Assembly: GCF_000255295.1 (NCBI RefSeq)
Contig: NC_017030.1
Span: forward strand, 5,022,001 to 5,086,000
Direction: 5' to 3'
DNA length: 64,000 nucleotides
Source of the DNA: Corallococcus coralloides DSM 2259
Lineage (GTDB): Bacteria; Myxococcota; Myxococcia; Myxococcales; Myxococcaceae
Part shown: positions 48,576 through 57,759 of the stretch, piece after piece
Position numbering within the stretch: the first letter of the stretch is position 1
How the letters are laid out: the number at the start of each line of letters is the position of its first letter
The notes under the pieces: model-generated
Seen by the model: the letters and a program-made list of their open reading frames with translations, nothing else
What the model was told of the DNA's origin: nothing
The model's database searches: none
Program-made: the position numbers and the translations under genes

Positions 48576-49207
48576 GTGACCTCCCCCCCGGTTCCCTTCA
48601 GCCGCCACGGGAGGGGGCCCGTGTTCGACAGGTACGCGATGCAGGTGTGCTCCCGCAGCGAAGCGAGCGTCCGGGGCCTCCCGTGCGCGGCGAGGTAGGC
48701 AGGGGAGGCGACCAGGATGGAGCGCGCGCGGCCGAGCCTCCGGGAGACCAGGTCGGAGTCACGCGTTGGCGCGAGCCGGAGGACCACGTCGACGCCCTCG
48801 GCGGTGGGGTCGATGATCCGGTCTCGGACCGTGAGATCGACGGACACCTCCGGGTAGCGCTCCAGGAACCGGGGCAGCGCGGGCCCGACGACGTAGTCCG
48901 CGAGCGGGATGGGGACATCGACGCGCAGGCGGCCTCGTGGCGTGACGCTCGTCCGCGCCAGGGTGGCGTTGACCGCTTCGAGCTCCGCGAGCATGCGCGT
49001 GCAGTGCTCGTGGTACAGGGCGCCTTCGTCCGTGAGGCTGAGACTGCGGGTGGTCCTGTTCAGGAGCCGGACGCCCAGCCGGCCTTCCAGCCGCGAGATG
49101 ATCCGGCTCACACCCGAAGGGGTCAGGCCCAGGCTCTCGGCCGCTCGCGTGAAGCCGCCCAGGTCGACGGCCTTGATGAAGACTTCGATCTCCGAGATGG
49201 AGTCCAT
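48227..49207 (-). pseudogene. LysR-family regulator, 3' end deleted
   Basis: Complete N-terminal winged helix-turn-helix (MDSISEIEVFIKAVDLGGFT, RAAESLGLTPSGVSRIISRL) and most of the effector domain, ending in GSGNVLTHAALGGL. The remaining ~85 codons read antisense reductase sequence (LSRLSFSPFTCPW...). Its usual neighbour would be a divergent reductase. Here the two genes are joined tail to tail by a deletion. Confidence 0.7.
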
Positions 49208-49259
49208 GTTGCCGCCAGCTCACAGCCATTCATGATCCGGCGTCAACATGGCGAGGCCG

Positions 49260-49769
49260 TCAGGTGGCGCGTGCCCACAAGTCACGGAGGTCCGTGGGCA
49301 GCTCGCCCGCGATGTCGTTGCTCTCTCCCTCGGAGATCTGTGCCTGGATGGCGCTGAAGACGGCACGGACGATGGGTTCTGCGTTCTCGGCTTCCACGCC
49401 CAGGTCCGTGGAGACCATCGCCAGCATCTCCGCCCGGCCGAACTTGTGGGGCGGCGGCCCGGCTTCGTGGCGGTCGCACCGCACCAGGAGCTCGCGCAGC
49501 TTGTGGGGCAGCTGGGCCTCCATGTCGTTGTCCTCCTCGCCGAAGAGGCGCTGCTCCAGCACGCACAGCACGGAGAAGGCGGCTTGCTGGGCAGCCTGCT
49601 CGCTCTCGAACTGGCCCACGTCGCGCAGGTACTTGAGGAAGGCCTTGTAGGTCTGCGACGTGCGGGACTCGTGGCGCATGCGGCGGCGCTCGTCGAGCGG
49701 GATGTCCGTGCTGCGGTGCGTGGGGCCTCCTGCCTGCTGCCCGGTGCCGGGGATGTCTTGAGCTGCCAT
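49260..49769 (-). CDS. DUF2267 protein
   Basis: 169 residues, start 49769 with AGGAA 7 nt upstream. Two repeated helical halves typical of DUF2267: TYKAFLKYLRDVGQFESEQA, AQQAAFSVLCVLEQRLFGEE and FGRAEMLAMVSTDLGVEAEN, AEPIVRAVFSAIQAQISEGE, each closing with 'LP..LR.LL' (AQLPHKLRELLVR; GELPTDLRDLW). Function unknown; members are common in soil bacteria. Confidence 0.75.
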   Translation of the reverse strand: MAAQDIPGTGQQAGGPTHRSTDIPLDERRRMRHESRTSQTYKAFLKYLRDVGQFESEQAAQQAAFSVLCVLEQRLFGEEDNDMEAQLPHKLRELLVRCDRHEAGPPPHKFGRAEMLAMVSTDLGVEAENAEPIVRAVFSAIQAQISEGESNDIAGELPTDLRDLWARAT

Positions 49770-49965
49770 GTCTGATTCCTCGTTCCTCGGAGTGGGGTCC
49801 GACCCCAAAGCTGGAGCGCTCGCGGGTCCGGAGGAAGGCACGCGCCGCCCTGCGAGCCGCCCGTTTCCCGTGGACGGGGGCTGACGGGAAGCGCCTGCTC
49901 CCACTTTCCGTCATCGCCCTTGCACTGACGCGAGCGCGTCCGAATCTCTCCAGAGAGGTGCCGTC

Positions 49966-50166
49966 ATGCGTGAAAGTCTTCGTCCCAGGGGAGAGGCCCT
50001 GCGCAGCGCAGCCCGCAGGATCGCGGTGCGGAGGACCGAGGAACCGGACACGCCCTTGTTCCAGATCATCACGGAGGCCGCCCGCCACTACGACCTCTCG
50101 CCGAGCGAGGAGCAGATGCTCCTGTCGGACCTGCTGCCCGGGAGCGCGGAGGCGCCCCAGCCCTGA
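49966..50166 (+). CDS. Small acidic protein, unknown
   Basis: 66 residues, AGAGAGGTG before the ATG. Basic start (RPRGEALRSAARRIAVRRTE) then a helix (LFQIITEAARHYDLSPSEEQ). Divergent from the DUF2267 gene. No family recognised. Confidence 0.5.
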   Translation: MRESLRPRGEALRSAARRIAVRRTEEPDTPLFQIITEAARHYDLSPSEEQMLLSDLLPGSAEAPQP

Positions 50167-50367
50167 CGCGGCACGGCGGATGTCTGTCATTGAATGGAGG
50201 TTCGTGAGTCGGGCGATTCAGGCCTGACTCAGGAGACAAAGCGAGTCTGGCGAGAATTTTCCTCGCAATCCGTTTCATTGAATTCAAAAGCTGGCTGTCT
50301 GGACAAGGCTCCCGGGAATCGTTTAACTGATTCTGGGGAAGCGATTCCCCGTCCTTGGGGGCTGTCC

Positions 50368-50442
50368 ATGAAAAGCTTGACGGTGGTGGCTGCGTTCGCG
50401 GTGTCGGCGCTGGGCATGGGTTCGCGCACGCGGCGACGCTGA
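50368..50442 (+). CDS. 24-residue peptide (candidate small protein or leader peptide)
   Basis: ATG preceded by GGGGG. Sequence MKSLTVVAAFAVSALGMGSR ends with a basic TRRR, resembling a signal peptide without a mature protein. The frame one base over continues with plausible residues, so a one-base deletion in a once longer gene is possible. A terminator follows at 50451. Confidence 0.35.
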   Translation: MKSLTVVAAFAVSALGMGSRTRRR

Positions 50443-50450
50443 CTGACCCT

Positions 50451-50492
50451 GGGAGCCGTCCTGCCCGTGCGGTGGGGCGGCTCCTTGTGTTT
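50451..50492 (+). terminator. Intrinsic terminator after the 24-codon ORF
   Basis: GGAGCCG / CGGCTCC (7 bp, 19-nt loop) followed by TTGTGTTTG. Confidence 0.55.
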
Positions 50493-50543
50493 GAGGAGGG
50501 GAGGACTGGAAAGCGCGTGAGGCCCTGGAGTAGATGGGCGCCC

Positions 50544-51083
50544 ATGAACCTCCTTCGACTGTCGGTTGTTGGCGCGGGCGTGGCGTTCCTGGTGGCAGGC
50601 TGCGGGGGCCGCCGGAGCAACGGCAAGGTGGACTTCTCCCAGATGGGGCCGTCCATCAATTCCAAGCGCTATGCGAACCTGGAGAAGATCGCTGCCAAGG
50701 ATCTCAAGTGCCAGGAAGAGCTGACGCCGCAGTACCTGGGTGAGAATCAATACCAGATGATCGGTTGCAACGCCGAAGGCGTCTATGAGCTGAAGTGCAA
50801 GGTGGGGCAGTGCTCCTGGATCCCGGACGTGAGGGCCCGCGCGGAGTTCGACATGGGCTGTTCACGGTTTGATCTCAAGACGTCCAAGCTGGATCGCGTC
50901 ACGACGGGAGTCGCGGGCTGCGGGAAGCGCGCGACGTACCGACTGAGCACGGCGGGACGCGGGTACTCGTGGGTCCTGAACTCGCCCGTGGCCCAGGATG
51001 AGCTCTCCGCTCCGGCGCCTGCTGCTGCTCCGGAGCCCGCGCCGGCGCCCGTAGACGAAGTGCCGGTCCCGACCGAGCTTTGA
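50544..51083 (+). CDS. Lipoprotein, unknown
   Basis: 179 residues. Signal and lipobox FLVAGC (Cys ~20). The mature part has six Cys in a conserved-looking pattern (KDLKCQEELTPQYLGENQYQ, MIGCNAEGVYELKCKVGQCS) and a Pro/Ala tail. Surface or periplasmic lipoprotein of a type common in myxobacteria. Confidence 0.7.
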   Translation: MNLLRLSVVGAGVAFLVAGCGGRRSNGKVDFSQMGPSINSKRYANLEKIAAKDLKCQEELTPQYLGENQYQMIGCNAEGVYELKCKVGQCSWIPDVRARAEFDMGCSRFDLKTSKLDRVTTGVAGCGKRATYRLSTAGRGYSWVLNSPVAQDELSAPAPAAAPEPAPAPVDEVPVPTEL

Positions 51084-51118
51084 CCTGTACGGATGTGAAT
51101 GCCTCAGGACGAGCCCAC

Positions 51119-51153
51119 TTGAGACACGTCTCGACTTTTGAGACATGTCTCAA
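51119..51153. promoter_or_regulatory. Twin 16-bp palindromic operators upstream of the 1633-residue gene
   Basis: TTGAGACACGTCTCGA (51119-51134) and TTGAGACATGTCTCAA (51138-51153), 19 bp apart. The first is palindromic in its inner GAGAC/GTCTC arms, the second throughout. A TATTAT -10-like box lies at 51167-51172. This is a dimer-dimer repressor/activator arrangement next to a probable promoter. Confidence 0.6.
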
Positions 51154-51225
51154 GTCCTGAGAAATGTATTATGAGCACAAATGTCGTGTTTCTTACGGTC
51201 TCGCCAGAAATAATTCGCGAGCCCC

Positions 51226-54200
51226 ATGAAACTCTACGGACAGCTAGAAACCTCGGAGCCTGGCAGCCTGGAAGCATGCACGGTGCTGCTGGGCCAGTCG
51301 CCCAACGCGCCCCTCTTCACCGCGGAGTTCACGAGCCCGCAGGGTGCGTTCCTCCTCCAGAAGATCACCACCTCCGCGCTTCCCTTTCCCCTTTCGCTCT
51401 ATGTCCTCCGCTCGGGGACTCCCGTCGTGGAGCACACCTTCGCCGACAAGGCCGCGCTGAACGCGGTGCTGGTCGCGGAGAGCAAGCCCGCCGCGGCGGA
51501 CCGGCTGGTCATCCTCCAGCTGCCGGCGCTCGCTCCCGAACTGAAGGTGGCCTCGCGCACGTCGGTCACGACGATGGAGACCGCGACCGCTTCCCGGCTT
51601 GAGCAGAAGGCCCCTCTGTCGGCCGCTACGCCTGCCGCGACAGCGCCGAAAGTGGAGGTGGAGTTCATCTCCGTCCCGGGCGCGGTGGAGAGCTCCGCTG
51701 GCTCCGTCTCGGGGTACACCCTGGAGATCTCCTGTCCTGACACCGTCGCGGGAGACAGCGAAGTCACCCCCATCCACCAGGACTTCCTGCTCGGGCCCAC
51801 GGGCGCCTTCCAGTTGACGCTCGCCATCACCGGCCGCATCTCCAGCAGCCTGCTCACCTTCGTGGTGCGCACCCCCAACGGCCTGCCGACCCGGCTCGTC
51901 TCTCCGACGCACCTCACCGTGAGCCAGGCCGCGAAGATGGCGGTGGTGAAGGTGCAGGTGGAGCCGTTCTCGCCCAACGTCCTCGTGCCGAGCTCCAGCG
52001 CACCCACCACCCGGGTCCTCAAGGGGCGCCTGGTGGACCCCACGGGCAGGGCGCTGACGCGGCAGCAGATCATCTTCCAGGCACTGCGAGGAGACGGGAC
52101 GAGCCCCCCGCTCAAGGTGTCCCTCGCCGCGGTCACCACGCACAGCAGCGGCAACTTCTCCGTGGTGGTCCCCAACGAGCCGTTCCTCGGGGCCCACGCG
52201 GTGGTCTCCTCCCGTCCCGACGAGGAGCTCCCCATCACACTCAACGCGGATGGGACCTTCCCCGCGTTCACGCTGCTGGTCGTCGCGACAGGGAGCACGA
52301 CCGAGGCCGCCAGCGATGAAGACGACTGCGCCTGCACCGACCCGACCCCTCGCCTGCCGGGCACGGAGGAGCTCGTCGCCAACGAGTCCAGCTACTCGCA
52401 GGACATCGGCGGCTCCTGCGTCAACTTCACCGTCCCCAACCGGTCGCTGGAGGAGTTCAGCCACTACGCCATCGTCCGCACCACGGACCCGCGCGGCCAG
52501 CTTGTCCCCATCCGCGAAGCCCCCGCCTGGGAGTGGAATGGCGACACCTCCGACCCGGCTGGCTACGCCCGTCATCTCCACCGCACCTTGCGGCAGACGC
52601 TGGGGAGCAAGAACCCCCTGCGCTGGGACGACGACGCCAGCGACTATGAGCTGTATCAAGCCGTGTCGCTGGCGCACGGCCACGTGCTCCACTTCAAGCA
52701 GACCTTCAAGGCGGACGGCTACTCGATGGGGGACCTGCTCTACTCCCTGCCGCTGGCCCCCGGGCAGAAGAAGCAGCTCGTCATCTACGACTGGAACCGG
52801 GAGGACGGGGCCTCGCGCGATGAGGCCACAGTGGCCGAAGAGGGGCTGACCCACAACCTGTCGAGAGACCGCGACATCGACGAAATCCTCAGTGGGACCG
52901 TCCAGGAGTCCATGCGGGGTGGCAGCTCGGCCAAGACGCGCGGCTTCTCCTTCGGCCTGGGGGGCGCTGGCAGCGGCAGCAAGAACGGCGTGGCCGTGGG
53001 GTTGTCCACCGGCTTCAGCCTCTCCGGCGGCTCGGGGACGTCCTCCGCGTGGCAGGACAACACCCGCGACATGACGTCCAGCCTGCACAACCGGCTGCGG
53101 GACGCCACCATGCAGGCCACGTCCTCCGTGCGCAGCCAGCGCTCCACGGTCGTCACCAGCGCGAAGCAGGGCGAATCGCTCTCCGTGCAGACCGAAGTGG
53201 TGGCCAACCACAACCACTGCCACGCGTTGACCATCCAGTACTTCGAAATCCTCCGGCACTTCGTCATCGAGCAGCAGGTGGTGGACGTCCAGGAGTGCCT
53301 CTTCGTCCCCTTGATGATGAGCCTCTTCACGGACGCGAAGATCCTCCGCTGGCGGGAGTGCCTGTCCGAGCACCTGCTCTACTCCCCGGAGACGACCCGG
53401 GGGCAGGAGCTGCGCCGGGGCTTCGACGCGATGGATCGCATTGCGCGGAACTACCAGGGCACGGACTTCCCTCGCCGCGTGGAGCCCTCCGGCGCGGTGA
53501 CGTTCCTGCCCTACAGTGAGGAGTCCATCGAGGAATTCTCGGGTGAGCTCCAGCTCCGCCTGACGCTGAGCCGGCCGGCGGATCAAGCGGATGGGTCGAT
53601 TGACGCCGCCGCCTGGGCCACCCTGAGCCATGTCTTCCTGGGGCTGGACATCCGGGGCATCAGCAACCTGTTCGTCAAGCTCTCCCTCGAGGAGCGCGAG
53701 CGCACCTTCCAGACGCAGCACGCCCCCGCGCTCGCCCGCAACTTCGTCGAGCAGCTTCGCTTCGAGGCCATCCTCGCGAACGGGACGACGGTGAAGGACC
53801 TGCGGCTGGACTGCACCCTGCTCACCGACTACGCCCCGGGCCGGCTGTTGACCGTCTCCGTGCGCTCCACGCGGACCACGGACATCAAGGCGCTCAAGGC
53901 AGGGGTGGCCCAGCAGCCCTTCACCGGCACCCCCGCGGACCTCAAGCGCAGCCAGATTGTCGGACTGCGGCTGAGCTCCCCCAGCCTGAGCCTGTCGGGC
54001 AGCTTCGCCGTCGTCGACCGGGGCACGCTGCGCTACCGCACGCCCCACTTCAGCGGGACGCTGGTGAACAACCAGGCCATCCGCAACGACATCGGTTTCG
54101 CGGATCAGATCTACCTGCCCACGCCCATGAAGCCCGAGGAGCAGCGCAACCCCTGGCAGGAGGACCAGCGGCTGGCGCAGCAGCTCCGGGATCATCTCAA

Positions 54201-56127
54201 CCAGGAGAACCTGGAGTACTACCACCACGCCATCTGGTGCCACGGCATCACGCCGCACCGCCGGTACATGATGCTGGACCGCATCCACCTGGCGCAGGAC
54301 GAGTTCAACTCCATCTATGCGCAACGCGGGGTGCTGGGCCGATCCCTGGCATCGCTGGTGGAGAACCGGCTGCTGGGGGTCGCGGGCAACTCGCTCGTGT
54401 TCCCGGTGGCCCGTGGCCTCAACCTGGACCCCACCTACGAGATGGGCACCCCGGACCAGAGCGGCAGTGGGGCCATGGCCCATGCCTCGCTGCTGGAGCA
54501 CTACCAGACGGAGGCCGAGCGCGAAGGGGGGCAGGGCGCGGTCTTCCGCCTGAGCGTGCCCACGCCCGGAGTCTTCGCGGAGGCCGTGCGCGGCGCCTGC
54601 AACGCCTGCGAGCGCATCGATGACACGCGCTTCTGGCGATGGGAGCAGTCGCCCTCGGACGAGCCCACCGCCATCAACCCGGTGAGCACGGACAGCCGCT
54701 ACCAGGCGCCGCAGAGCACCACGCCCACCGCGCTCCCGCAGCCCATCGTCAACATCCAGAACGCACCGGCCGCGCCGGATCCCTCGGGGGTGGGCTCGCT
54801 GCTGAACGCGCTCACCCAGGTGAGCCCGTTCGCCAACCTGACGGGCCTGGACCAGAACCAGCAGAACGCCCTGGCGGCGATGACCTCCAACCAGGAGACC
54901 GCGCGGGCCTTCGGAGAGATGGCCACGAAGCTCGCGCTGTCAGCCCAGAGCAGCCGCAACTCCGCCGTCCTGAACGAGCAGATCGACAAGGCCTTCCCTG
55001 TCGCCAGAGCCCCGGCGAAGAACCAGGAGTGGAAGGAGCGGTTGCTGAACGCGCAGCTCGGCGGCGACTCCCAGGCTTTGAGCTCGAAGGCGTCACCGCT
55101 GGATCAGGTGGACCTGCGTCAGACCATCGACGCGGTCCGTGCCTCGCCTGGCATGGAGGTGGACGTGGGGCCGTCCCAGGTCGCGGTTCGCAACCGCTCG
55201 GGCACCCGGAGCGCCAGCTCCGCGACCTCCACCCCGACGGTCTCGGACGAGCAGGTGCAGCCGCCGACGGAGTGGCCGTTCATCGAGGGCTACTCACAGA
55301 TCACGGCGGCCTACCCGCGACTGACGCAGATCCTCGAAAGCTCCAGCGTCTTCCGTCAGTCCGTCATCGAGCCCTTCGCCAACCGAGGCGCCGCCGACTA
55401 CGTCCCGTTGCTCATCGAGGTTTCTCCGACCGCCACGAACGGCTTCGATGGCCAGTGCATCATCGAGGTGCGGGACCCTGCCGACACGACGACGCCGGGC
55501 GGCACCTGGATCTCGCTCCTCCAGCTCACCCGGGAGCTCGCCGGGTTCGACATGGCCCGCGACGTGAGGATCCGCCTCCAGATCGCGATGCGGGGACAGG
55601 CCACCCGGCACCCGGGCGGCATCCTCCTGATCATCTCCCACGAGTGGGCGCTGCATGGGCTTGGCAACCGCGAGACGGTTCTCCGGGCCCGGAGCGAGGG
55701 CTGGACGCTCAAGGCGCTGCGCGACTTCTACATCACCGAAGTGACCAGCCATCAGCACCACCGCCAGGTTGGCGCGGGCACCAATGCAACCTACGAAGCG
55801 GTGAACGATGAGCTGGAGCAGTTGCTCGCCAACATGGACCCGCTGGTCACGGTGAAGATCAAGCCGTCCTATGTTGACGAGGGGACCCGGCTGCTGCCGC
55901 TGCCCGCCCGTGCCGTCGCGCCCCAGGGCACCCGGATCCACGCATTGAACCGCCAGCACAACCTGTACACGGCCCACCAGATGTTCGCGTTCGAGCGCGA
56001 CATGGAGAAGACCTACAAATACAACCCGGCCCATCCCATGAACTACCTGGAGGAAGGCACGTCGGCCGACGCCTTCCCGTGGGACTATCTCGATTCTGAC
56101 CAGAGCCGGCGGACGGGAACGCCGTAG
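51226..56127 (+). CDS. Giant multidomain protein, unknown function
   Basis: 1633 residues, no signal peptide or TM helix seen. Residues ~1-370: three Ig-like/carboxypeptidase-regulatory-like beta domains (MKLYGQLETSEPGSLEACTV; RVLKGRLVDPTGRALTRQQI). ~420-770: a distinctive block (AHGHVLHFKQTFKADGYSMG, LPLAPGQKKQLVIYDWNRED, VVTSAKQGESLSVQTEVVAN, HNHCHALTIQYFEILRHFVI) also seen in very large proteins of cyanobacteria and actinobacteria. ~800-1330: helical and beta regions. C-terminus: ILLIISHEWALHGLGNRETV, which has a His-Glu-x3-His arrangement, and KALRDFYITEVTSHQHHRQV, a possible metal or nuclease/peptidase site. Behind two palindromic operators. Could be a toxin, a structural surface protein, or an injection cargo; not known. 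Confidence 0.55.
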   Translation: MKLYGQLETSEPGSLEACTVLLGQSPNAPLFTAEFTSPQGAFLLQKITTSALPFPLSLYVLRSGTPVVEHTFADKAALNAVLVAESKPAAADRLVILQLPALAPELKVASRTSVTTMETATASRLEQKAPLSAATPAATAPKVEVEFISVPGAVESSAGSVSGYTLEISCPDTVAGDSEVTPIHQDFLLGPTGAFQLTLAITGRISSSLLTFVVRTPNGLPTRLVSPTHLTVSQAAKMAVVKVQVEPFSPNVLVPSSSAPTTRVLKGRLVDPTGRALTRQQIIFQALRGDGTSPPLKVSLAAVTTHSSGNFSVVVPNEPFLGAHAVVSSRPDEELPITLNADGTFPAFTLLVVATGSTTEAASDEDDCACTDPTPRLPGTEELVANESSYSQDIGGSCVNFTVPNRSLEEFSHYAIVRTTDPRGQLVPIREAPAWEWNGDTSDPAGYARHLHRTLRQTLGSKNPLRWDDDASDYELYQAVSLAHGHVLHFKQTFKADGYSMGDLLYSLPLAPGQKKQLVIYDWNREDGASRDEATVAEEGLTHNLSRDRDIDEILSGTVQESMRGGSSAKTRGFSFGLGGAGSGSKNGVAVGLSTGFSLSGGSGTSSAWQDNTRDMTSSLHNRLRDATMQATSSVRSQRSTVVTSAKQGESLSVQTEVVANHNHCHALTIQYFEILRHFVIEQQVVDVQECLFVPLMMSLFTDAKILRWRECLSEHLLYSPETTRGQELRRGFDAMDRIARNYQGTDFPRRVEPSGAVTFLPYSEESIEEFSGELQLRLTLSRPADQADGSIDAAAWATLSHVFLGLDIRGISNLFVKLSLEERERTFQTQHAPALARNFVEQLRFEAILANGTTVKDLRLDCTLLTDYAPGRLLTVSVRSTRTTDIKALKAGVAQQPFTGTPADLKRSQIVGLRLSSPSLSLSGSFAVVDRGTLRYRTPHFSGTLVNNQAIRNDIGFADQIYLPTPMKPEEQRNPWQEDQRLAQQLRDHLNQENLEYYHHAIWCHGITPHRRYMMLDRIHLAQDEFNSIYAQRGVLGRSLASLVENRLLGVAGNSLVFPVARGLNLDPTYEMGTPDQSGSGAMAHASLLEHYQTEAEREGGQGAVFRLSVPTPGVFAEAVRGACNACERIDDTRFWRWEQSPSDEPTAINPVSTDSRYQAPQSTTPTALPQPIVNIQNAPAAPDPSGVGSLLNALTQVSPFANLTGLDQNQQNALAAMTSNQETARAFGEMATKLALSAQSSRNSAVLNEQIDKAFPVARAPAKNQEWKERLLNAQLGGDSQALSSKASPLDQVDLRQTIDAVRASPGMEVDVGPSQVAVRNRSGTRSASSATSTPTVSDEQVQPPTEWPFIEGYSQITAAYPRLTQILESSSVFRQSVIEPFANRGAADYVPLLIEVSPTATNGFDGQCIIEVRDPADTTTPGGTWISLLQLTRELAGFDMARDVRIRLQIAMRGQATRHPGGILLIISHEWALHGLGNRETVLRARSEGWTLKALRDFYITEVTSHQHHRQVGAGTNATYEAVNDELEQLLANMDPLVTVKIKPSYVDEGTRLLPLPARAVAPQGTRIHALNRQHNLYTAHQMFAFERDMEKTYKYNPAHPMNYLEEGTSADAFPWDYLDSDQSRRTGTP

Positions 56128-56143
56128 TCCGGGGCAGGACGGG

Positions 56144-56181
56144 TGCTCCGGACTCTTCGCATCAGGGGAGGGTCCGGAGCA
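56144..56181 (+). terminator. Terminator of the giant gene
   Basis: TGCTCCGGAC / GTCCGGAGCA (10-bp perfect stem, 18-nt loop), 16 bp after the stop. No strong U-run. Confidence 0.55.
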
Positions 56182-56202
56182 GCTCGTCTACGACCATCAA
56201 CC

Positions 56203-56733
56203 TCAAGTGAAGTGGGAATCCCACCACCGAGGGTCATCGATTGAAGGTTCGCGGGACGGAAGGTGGAGCGCAATCTTCCAACGCTCCTGAGCGAACCGGC
56301 CGATTTCGAGGGCGACCTCGCTCATATGCTCGGAAGGGCCGCGCATCAAAACCAGGCAAACAGCGGTAAACCGCGGATGCTCGCGTGATGCGCCTGGAAG
56401 GATGGCGTGCAGGTTGAGCATCCAGCCCTCGCTGTCTCCATCCCAGAGCGCCTCAAGTGCCAACGGTGGTTGCGGCAACGCCTCCAGGCTCGCAAGGGCG
56501 TGTGTACGCCAATACTCAGGTGTCAGGGTCTGTCTGTAAGCCAGCCTGGATTGCCGCCAGCTTTCATTCGTCTCTTTGAGTTCCTGGGAGCGGATGACCA
56601 TCAGCTCCACTGCATCGCTGAGCCTGCATGGCATCCGCTCCTTGATGAATCGGATTGCCCTGAACGTCTCCCCGCTCATGATCAATGCATCTGTTTCGCT
56701 CAACAGGTCCGCCCGAATTCTGCCTGGGCCCAT
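56203..56733 (-). CDS. Hypothetical protein with L7/L12-like helix pair
   Basis: 176 residues, ATG 56733 with AGGAGGTG just upstream (the in-frame ATG 56748 lacks one). The N-terminal ETFRAIRFIKERMPCRLSDA and VELMVIRSQELKE resemble the ribosomal L7/L12 C-terminal helical pair; the rest is a mixed domain (FTAVCLVLMRGPSEHMSEVA). Overlaps no neighbour; last gene before the Mla operon, same strand. Confidence 0.55.
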   Translation of the reverse strand: MGPGRIRADLLSETDALIMSGETFRAIRFIKERMPCRLSDAVELMVIRSQELKETNESWRQSRLAYRQTLTPEYWRTHALASLEALPQPPLALEALWDGDSEGWMLNLHAILPGASREHPRFTAVCLVLMRGPSEHMSEVALEIGRFAQERWKIALHLPSREPSIDDPRWWDSHFT

Positions 56734-56748
56734 GTTCACCTCCTGCAA

Positions 56749-57759
56749 TCAGTCCTTCCAGAGGATCTTCCACGGGTGCTTGCGCAGGTCCGTGACCAGG
56801 GTCTTCAGCTCGTCGTAGAGGGCAGGGTCCTTGAGCAGGGCGCCCCCGGTTCCCTCACCGGAATCGAGCTGTCCGAGGATCCGGTCCGCCTTGGTGGCGA
56901 TCTGCTCCAGCTGGCCCGCCGCTGCCGTGAAGCGCTGGAGGGCCAGCTTCACCTGCTGGCCGTCCTCGGGCGTCAGTGGGCCTGTTACCGCCGCCAGGCC
57001 GTCCAGCGTCGTTCCGGCGGACTTCGTCAGGCCGGGGAGGTCCTTTCGCATCAGGGCTGCCACGGCGGAAGCGTCGTCCAGGAGGCGCGCTCCCTTGCCT
57101 CCGGGCTGCATGGACTCCTTGGCCAGTTGCGCGAGCTGCCGCAGGTCCTTTGACGCCGCTGACAGCTCCGTGGCCAAGACCTTCACGTCGCCTTTGTTCT
57201 CAGTCAGGACCTCGTCCAGCGTCCTCGCCAACCGAGACACGTTGGCGGCCAGGCCCGTGACGGCCTCCGGGTCCTTCTCCAGCATGTCCGACAACAACGT
57301 CACGAACTTGGAGAGCTGCTCCGACAGCAGGTCCAGGCGCGGCGCATCCACGCCTCGTAGCGCATCCGTCTCCGGCAGCGGCGCGTCCGCGTTGCCTGGG
57401 TTCAACTCCAGATAGGGCTCACCCAGCAGGCCCACCGTTCCCACCGTTACCCTGGCGTCCTTGCGCAGGGCGCCCTTTGCCGCGGGCTCCACGGACAGGT
57501 CCATGCGGACGGGGAGGGGGAGGCCCTTCGCGTCCCTTCGGCCCGCCAGGAGATGGATGGTGTCCACCTTGCCCACCTGGACGCCTCCCAGCTTCACCGG
57601 GGCTCCCTGCACCACGTTGCCCGTGTGCGCGAAGTCCACCTCCAGCCTGGCGCCCCGGCCCAGCGTCAGCTCTCCCATCAACCAGAGCAACACCAGCACT
57701 CCCACCAGCGTCGCGAGCACCAGCGCTCCGACCTTCAACTCCAGCCGTTGCTCATCCAT
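56749..57759 (-). CDS. mlaD: MlaD-like substrate-binding protein (MCE domain)
   Basis: 336 residues. An N-terminal membrane anchor (LELKVGALVLATLVGVLVLL) is followed by an MCE domain (VDFAHTGNVVQGAPVKLGGV, QVGKVDTIHLLAGRRD, PVRMDLSVEPAAKGALRKDA, VGLLGEPYLEL) and a long helical C-terminus. It carries phospholipid between inner membrane transporter and outer membrane. Overlaps the ATPase gene upstream by 8 bp, so it is the distal gene of the operon. Confidence 0.88.
   Translation of the reverse strand: MDEQRLELKVGALVLATLVGVLVLLWLMGELTLGRGARLEVDFAHTGNVVQGAPVKLGGVQVGKVDTIHLLAGRRDAKGLPLPVRMDLSVEPAAKGALRKDARVTVGTVGLLGEPYLELNPGNADAPLPETDALRGVDAPRLDLLSEQLSKFVTLLSDMLEKDPEAVTGLAANVSRLARTLDEVLTENKGDVKVLATELSAASKDLRQLAQLAKESMQPGGKGARLLDDASAVAALMRKDLPGLTKSAGTTLDGLAAVTGPLTPEDGQQVKLALQRFTAAAGQLEQIATKADRILGQLDSGEGTGGALLKDPALYDELKTLVTDLRKHPWKILWKD

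Larger units (their letters stand above)
50167..50543. other. Gap holding a structured leader, a 24-codon ORF and a terminator
   Basis: AT-richer stretch near 50,230-50,330 (promoter-like but with no clear hexamers), hairpin GGGGAA-GCGA-TTCCCC at 50335-50350 (a stable tetraloop form), the ORF at 50368, and the terminator at 50451-50492. The arrangement looks like a short independent transcript. Confidence 0.4.

Noticed and set aside
51244..54501. A 1085-codon antisense frame inside the 1633-residue gene
   Set aside because: Arg/Gly/Leu/Val-rich shadow of a strongly G/C-third-position sense gene; no domain patterns.
55620..55690. A classical zinc metalloprotease motif (HExxH)
   Set aside because: The sequence is HEWALH, with three residues between Glu and His, so it is not the canonical motif. 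Mentioned only as a possible metal site.
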